Positions 14,657-16,734 of a DNA stretch of 16,734 nt are shown piece after piece (position 1 is the first letter of the stretch; each line of letters opens with the position of its first letter). The translations under genes and the position numbers were made by a program. The notes under the pieces are model-generated. The model had not been told where the DNA came from, did not search any database, and saw only the letters and a list, made by a program, of their open reading frames with translations. Where the stretch lies: contig CAZAAT010000051.1 of NCBI GenBank assembly GCA_964483175.1, positions 1-16,734 of the forward strand. Reading direction: 5' to 3'. The DNA comes from JAAYHC01 sp964483175. GTDB lineage: Bacteria; Bacillota; UBA5301.

Positions 14657-15424
14657 TTGAGGGATTTTGCGCGACTGGCCAGGTTGGGAGTATTTGCCAT
14701 GGCAGATGTGGCGATCCTCACAGGCAATGTGCATTCGGCCCGAACTATGGTAGCCAGACTTGTAGATAGAGGTTTAGTTCGGAAGATACGTAACGATCTG
14801 TATGCGGCTGTAGATCCTGCGACTGGTGGTGCTGTACCCTCAAAATATCAGATAGCCTGTGCCATTAATACCTCGGCGTACCTCACACACCACACGGCTT
14901 TCGAATTTTACGGAGTTACCAACCAGGTCTATTACGAGGTTTATGTAGCGTCTGTTCCCAAATTTAGAGACTTTGAGTTTGAGGGTATAACCTATAGGAG
15001 GGTGGTGCCCAAAATCGACGTGGGGGTTATAGAACCTCGAAACACCAAGGGGATCAGAGTGACAGACTTGGAAAGGACCGTAATAGACAGCATCAATGAT
15101 GTGGGAAAGATAGGCGGATTTGAGGAACTGATGAACTGCCTATCTGCGATTCCTTATCTCAACGAAAGCAAACTAAAGACCTACTTGGACAGCTATGGGG
15201 TGCAGGTACTTTACCAAAAAACCGGATTTTTGTTGGAGAACTTCATGGAAGAATTCCAATTAAGTAAGTCGTTTATAGAGTACTGCAGAAGCCAATCCGG
15301 AAAGAGCACAAGGTATTTTTTGATAAATGCAAAGGACGGCGGAGTGTTCGTCAGGGACTGGAAGCTGGTGGTGCCAGAGGGTCTCTTCGAGTCTACAGGC
15401 TATGGGGGTGCTCCTCTTGTCTAG
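14657..15424 (+). CDS. abiEi: AbiEi-type antitoxin / transcriptional autorepressor
   Basis: This is the antitoxin of a type IV AbiE toxin-antitoxin pair; family members repress their own operon and counter the nucleotidyltransferase toxin without direct binding. The 255-residue product has an N-terminal winged helix at ~1-52 (FARLARLGVFAMADVAILTG, then LVDRGLVRKIRNDLYA). The AbiEi signature region follows, with AYLTHHTAFEFYGV at 74-87 and RVTDLERTVID at 134-144, then a helical C-terminal domain. The start is TTG 14657, supported by GTGAGGCGA upstream and by the complete winged helix; ATG 14699 would delete its first helix. It overlaps the toxin gene by 23 bases, the usual linkage for this system. 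Confidence 0.88.
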   Translation: MRDFARLARLGVFAMADVAILTGNVHSARTMVARLVDRGLVRKIRNDLYAAVDPATGGAVPSKYQIACAINTSAYLTHHTAFEFYGVTNQVYYEVYVASVPKFRDFEFEGITYRRVVPKIDVGVIEPRNTKGIRVTDLERTVIDSINDVGKIGGFEELMNCLSAIPYLNESKLKTYLDSYGVQVLYQKTGFLLENFMEEFQLSKSFIEYCRSQSGKSTRYFLINAKDGGVFVRDWKLVVPEGLFESTGYGGAPLV

Positions 15425-16364
15425 CTTTGACCTTGTTTACCTCGGGGAAAAAGCCGTGGAGCTGGGTTTTGTTCGTGATACACTGGAAAAAGTGTATCGT
15501 TTGGTGGACATACTTGAGTATCTTAATACCAACCCAATACTGAAAGATAGTTTAGCTCTAAAGGGTGGAACTGCTATCAATTTAACTATATTCAACCTAC
15601 CACGCTTGTCAGTAGATATTGACTTAGACTACGTGCAAACAGATAACAAGGAAGAAATGCTGGCTAACCGCGAAAGAATTAATGATGCAATTGAGCGCTT
15701 TATGGTTGTTCAGGGGTACGTAAAGAGCCCACAGAGCAAAACTCCACATGCCTTGGACTCTTGGGTCTTCGGTTACATTAACGCGGCTGGGAACAGGGAC
15801 AACATCAAGATTGAAATCAATTATTCTTTACGCGCCCATATTCTGTTGCCGGAGCAGCGCCCCATAGTGACTGATCATCTTTCCGGAAATTATCTTGTCA
15901 TGACACTCGCTCCCGTAGAGATATTTGGCAGCAAAATCACTGCTCTACTTTCTCGAGCTGCTGCTAGGGACCTGTACGATGTTGCCAACATGATTCGTTA
16001 CGGTATTTTTGATGAAAGCGAGGAAGAGCTATTGCGGAAGTGCGTTGTGTTTTACACCGCCATCTCCTCTGGGAGTGTCATTAGGAGCGTTGACACAAGG
16101 GCCTTGAATCAGTTGACAGAGCATAGAATTAAAACAGATTTACTTCCTGTGCTTCGCAAAAAGGAACATTTTGATATTCGTTCTACCAAGCAATTGGTCA
16201 TGACGTATTTCAAGCACCTTATGAAATTGACAAAATCGGAAGTCGAGTTCGTAGAGTGTTTTGAGAATAAAGAGTACCGCCCAGAACTGTTGTTTGAGGA
16301 CGCAGAAATCGTTGCCAGACTGGCCAAACATCCCATGGCGCTATGGAAAACTCAAAAGGAATGA
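15402..16364 (+). CDS. abiEii: AbiEii-type nucleotidyltransferase toxin
   Basis: AbiEii toxins are DNA-polymerase-beta-fold nucleotidyltransferases; studied relatives arrest growth, in some cases by modifying tRNA 3' ends. With ATG 15402 the product has 320 residues. Motifs visible are LKGGTAINL at 53-61 and RLSVDIDLDY at 68-77, where D72, D74 and D76 supply the metal site. KIEINYS follows at 135-141. The later motif is SKITALLSRAAARDLYD at 176-192. All four family motifs look intact, so the toxin should be active. The start is less sure: no strong ribosome site precedes ATG 15402, and TTG 15417 or an upstream start at 15327 are alternatives. A 23-base overlap with the antitoxin implies coupled translation. 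The next gene, a tRNA, converges on it. Confidence 0.9.
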   Translation: MGVLLLSSFDLVYLGEKAVELGFVRDTLEKVYRLVDILEYLNTNPILKDSLALKGGTAINLTIFNLPRLSVDIDLDYVQTDNKEEMLANRERINDAIERFMVVQGYVKSPQSKTPHALDSWVFGYINAAGNRDNIKIEINYSLRAHILLPEQRPIVTDHLSGNYLVMTLAPVEIFGSKITALLSRAAARDLYDVANMIRYGIFDESEEELLRKCVVFYTAISSGSVIRSVDTRALNQLTEHRIKTDLLPVLRKKEHFDIRSTKQLVMTYFKHLMKLTKSEVEFVECFENKEYRPELLFEDAEIVARLAKHPMALWKTQKE

Positions 16365-16477
16365 CCAGCAATTTCTCTGTTTAAATATTTACCTTTTTCA
16401 GTCCCTAGACCGACCTGAGGTTATTTTTATCTCGGGATGCGCCCCATTGCTACATTTTTATCGCTGTCAAAAATGGC

Positions 16478-16513
16478 AAAAAAATAACCAGAAGCCTAAA
16501 ACCTGCTTCTGGT
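16478..16513 (-). terminator. intrinsic terminator after tRNA-Leu
   Basis: On the minus strand ACCAGAAGC (16513-16505) pairs with GCTTCTGGT (16495-16487), a perfect 9-base stem with a 9-base loop. It is followed by TATTTTTTT, with the run of seven T at 16484-16478. It lies 11 bases past the tRNA CCA end. It may also slow transcripts leaving the convergent toxin gene, but it has no T-tract in that direction. Confidence 0.85.
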
Positions 16514-16524
16514 GCATATATCGA

Positions 16525-16612
16525 TGGTGCCGAAGGCGGGACTTGAACCCGCATGAGCGTAAAGCTCACTGCGCCCTGAACGCAGCGCGTCTGCCAATTC
16601 CACCACTTCGGC
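16525..16612 (-). tRNA. tRNA-Leu (anticodon CAG), CCA encoded
   Basis: The 5' acceptor strand GCCGAAG (16612-16606) pairs with CTTCGGC (16535-16529), with discriminator A at 16528 and an encoded CCA at 16527-16525. The anticodon arm CTGCG-TTCAGGG-CGCAG places CAG at 16578-16576, reading CUG codons. A long class II variable arm (TGAGC-TTTA-CGCTCA) confirms a Leu/Ser-type tRNA, and the T arm is GCGGG-TTCAAGT-CCCGC. The D loop has the GG pair in TTGGCAGA. The 3' end points toward the AbiE pair. Confidence 0.96.
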
Positions 16613-16633
16613 ACAATTAATTTGGCAAACACT

Positions 16634-16663
16634 ATACTAACATATTATTCAAGCCTATGACAA
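16634..16663 (-). promoter_or_regulatory. putative promoter of tRNA-Leu
   Basis: On the minus strand TTGTCA (16663-16658) and TAGTAT (16639-16634) are separated by 18 bases, placing the start about 15 bases ahead of the mature tRNA. An overlapping TATAGT (16636-16631) is a second -10 choice with a longer spacer. Bases 16664-16734 show nothing else that I can name. Confidence 0.4.
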
Positions 16664-16734
16664 GGTGTATTTTTAGCAATGTACCTGTAAAGGTTTAGTA
16701 GGTCAAAAGAAAACCTCGCAGCTATCTATACTAA

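Noticed and set aside
16450..16632. Open frames across the tRNA region on both strands
   Set aside because: They span the tRNA and its terminator and are accidental.
1..16734. CRISPR array, insertion sequence, riboswitch or rRNA
   Set aside because: No regularly spaced repeats, transposase or terminal inverted repeats, conserved riboswitch cores or rRNA sequence were recognised by eye.

Overview
The window reads as a chromosomal segment of an anaerobic, probably Gram-positive-lineage (Bacillota-type) bacterium. Pointers are the short, tightly packed respiratory operon with strong AGGAGG-type ribosome sites, a Phd-Uma2 fusion, and a complex I operon in which nuoD is followed directly by nuoH. 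Two signal-peptide proteins that look like small beta-barrels ending in Phe hint at an outer membrane, so a diderm Bacillota class is a reasonable guess. This taxonomic placement is inference, not something the DNA proves.

Bases 1-8044 (+): the distal part of a complex I operon, nuoD(partial)-H-I-J-K-L-M-N, with genes overlapping or separated by at most 28 bases. No nuoE, nuoF or nuoG lies between nuoD and nuoH. The encoded enzyme is therefore probably the 11-subunit form, which has the quinone and proton-pumping modules but no NADH-oxidising module at this locus; its electron donor (ferredoxin or another) is unknown.

Bases 8059-9420 (-): a two-gene unit made of a Phd-type DNA-binding domain fused to a Uma2 nuclease-like domain, followed by a secreted NlpC/P60 lipoprotein. 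Two perfect 10-base direct repeats flank or overlap the -10 box of its promoter.

Bases 9475-12516 (+): a three-gene signalling operon encoding an XRE repressor-like protein, a dCache chemoreceptor and a stand-alone HD-GYP protein (predicted cyclic-di-GMP phosphodiesterase). A palindrome, TTATG-N5-CATAA, lies just downstream of its promoter. A 12-base exact copy of most of it recurs in the divergent promoter region near 12809, which links this operon to the next block.

Bases 12543-14183: an envelope or secretion cluster. It has a small six-cysteine secreted protein on the minus strand, then on the plus strand two related barrel-like exported proteins with a short frameshifted signal-peptide gene between them.

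Bases 14184-16734: an accessory block. A 473-base stretch lacks an intact gene but holds a decayed minus-strand coding remnant. It is followed by an AbiEi/AbiEii toxin-antitoxin pair with its own promoter and inverted-repeat operator candidate, then a convergent tRNA-Leu(CAG) with encoded CCA, a promoter and a strong intrinsic terminator. The tRNA 3' end faces the AbiE pair, an arrangement typical of island insertion sites, though no repeat of the tRNA end was found here.
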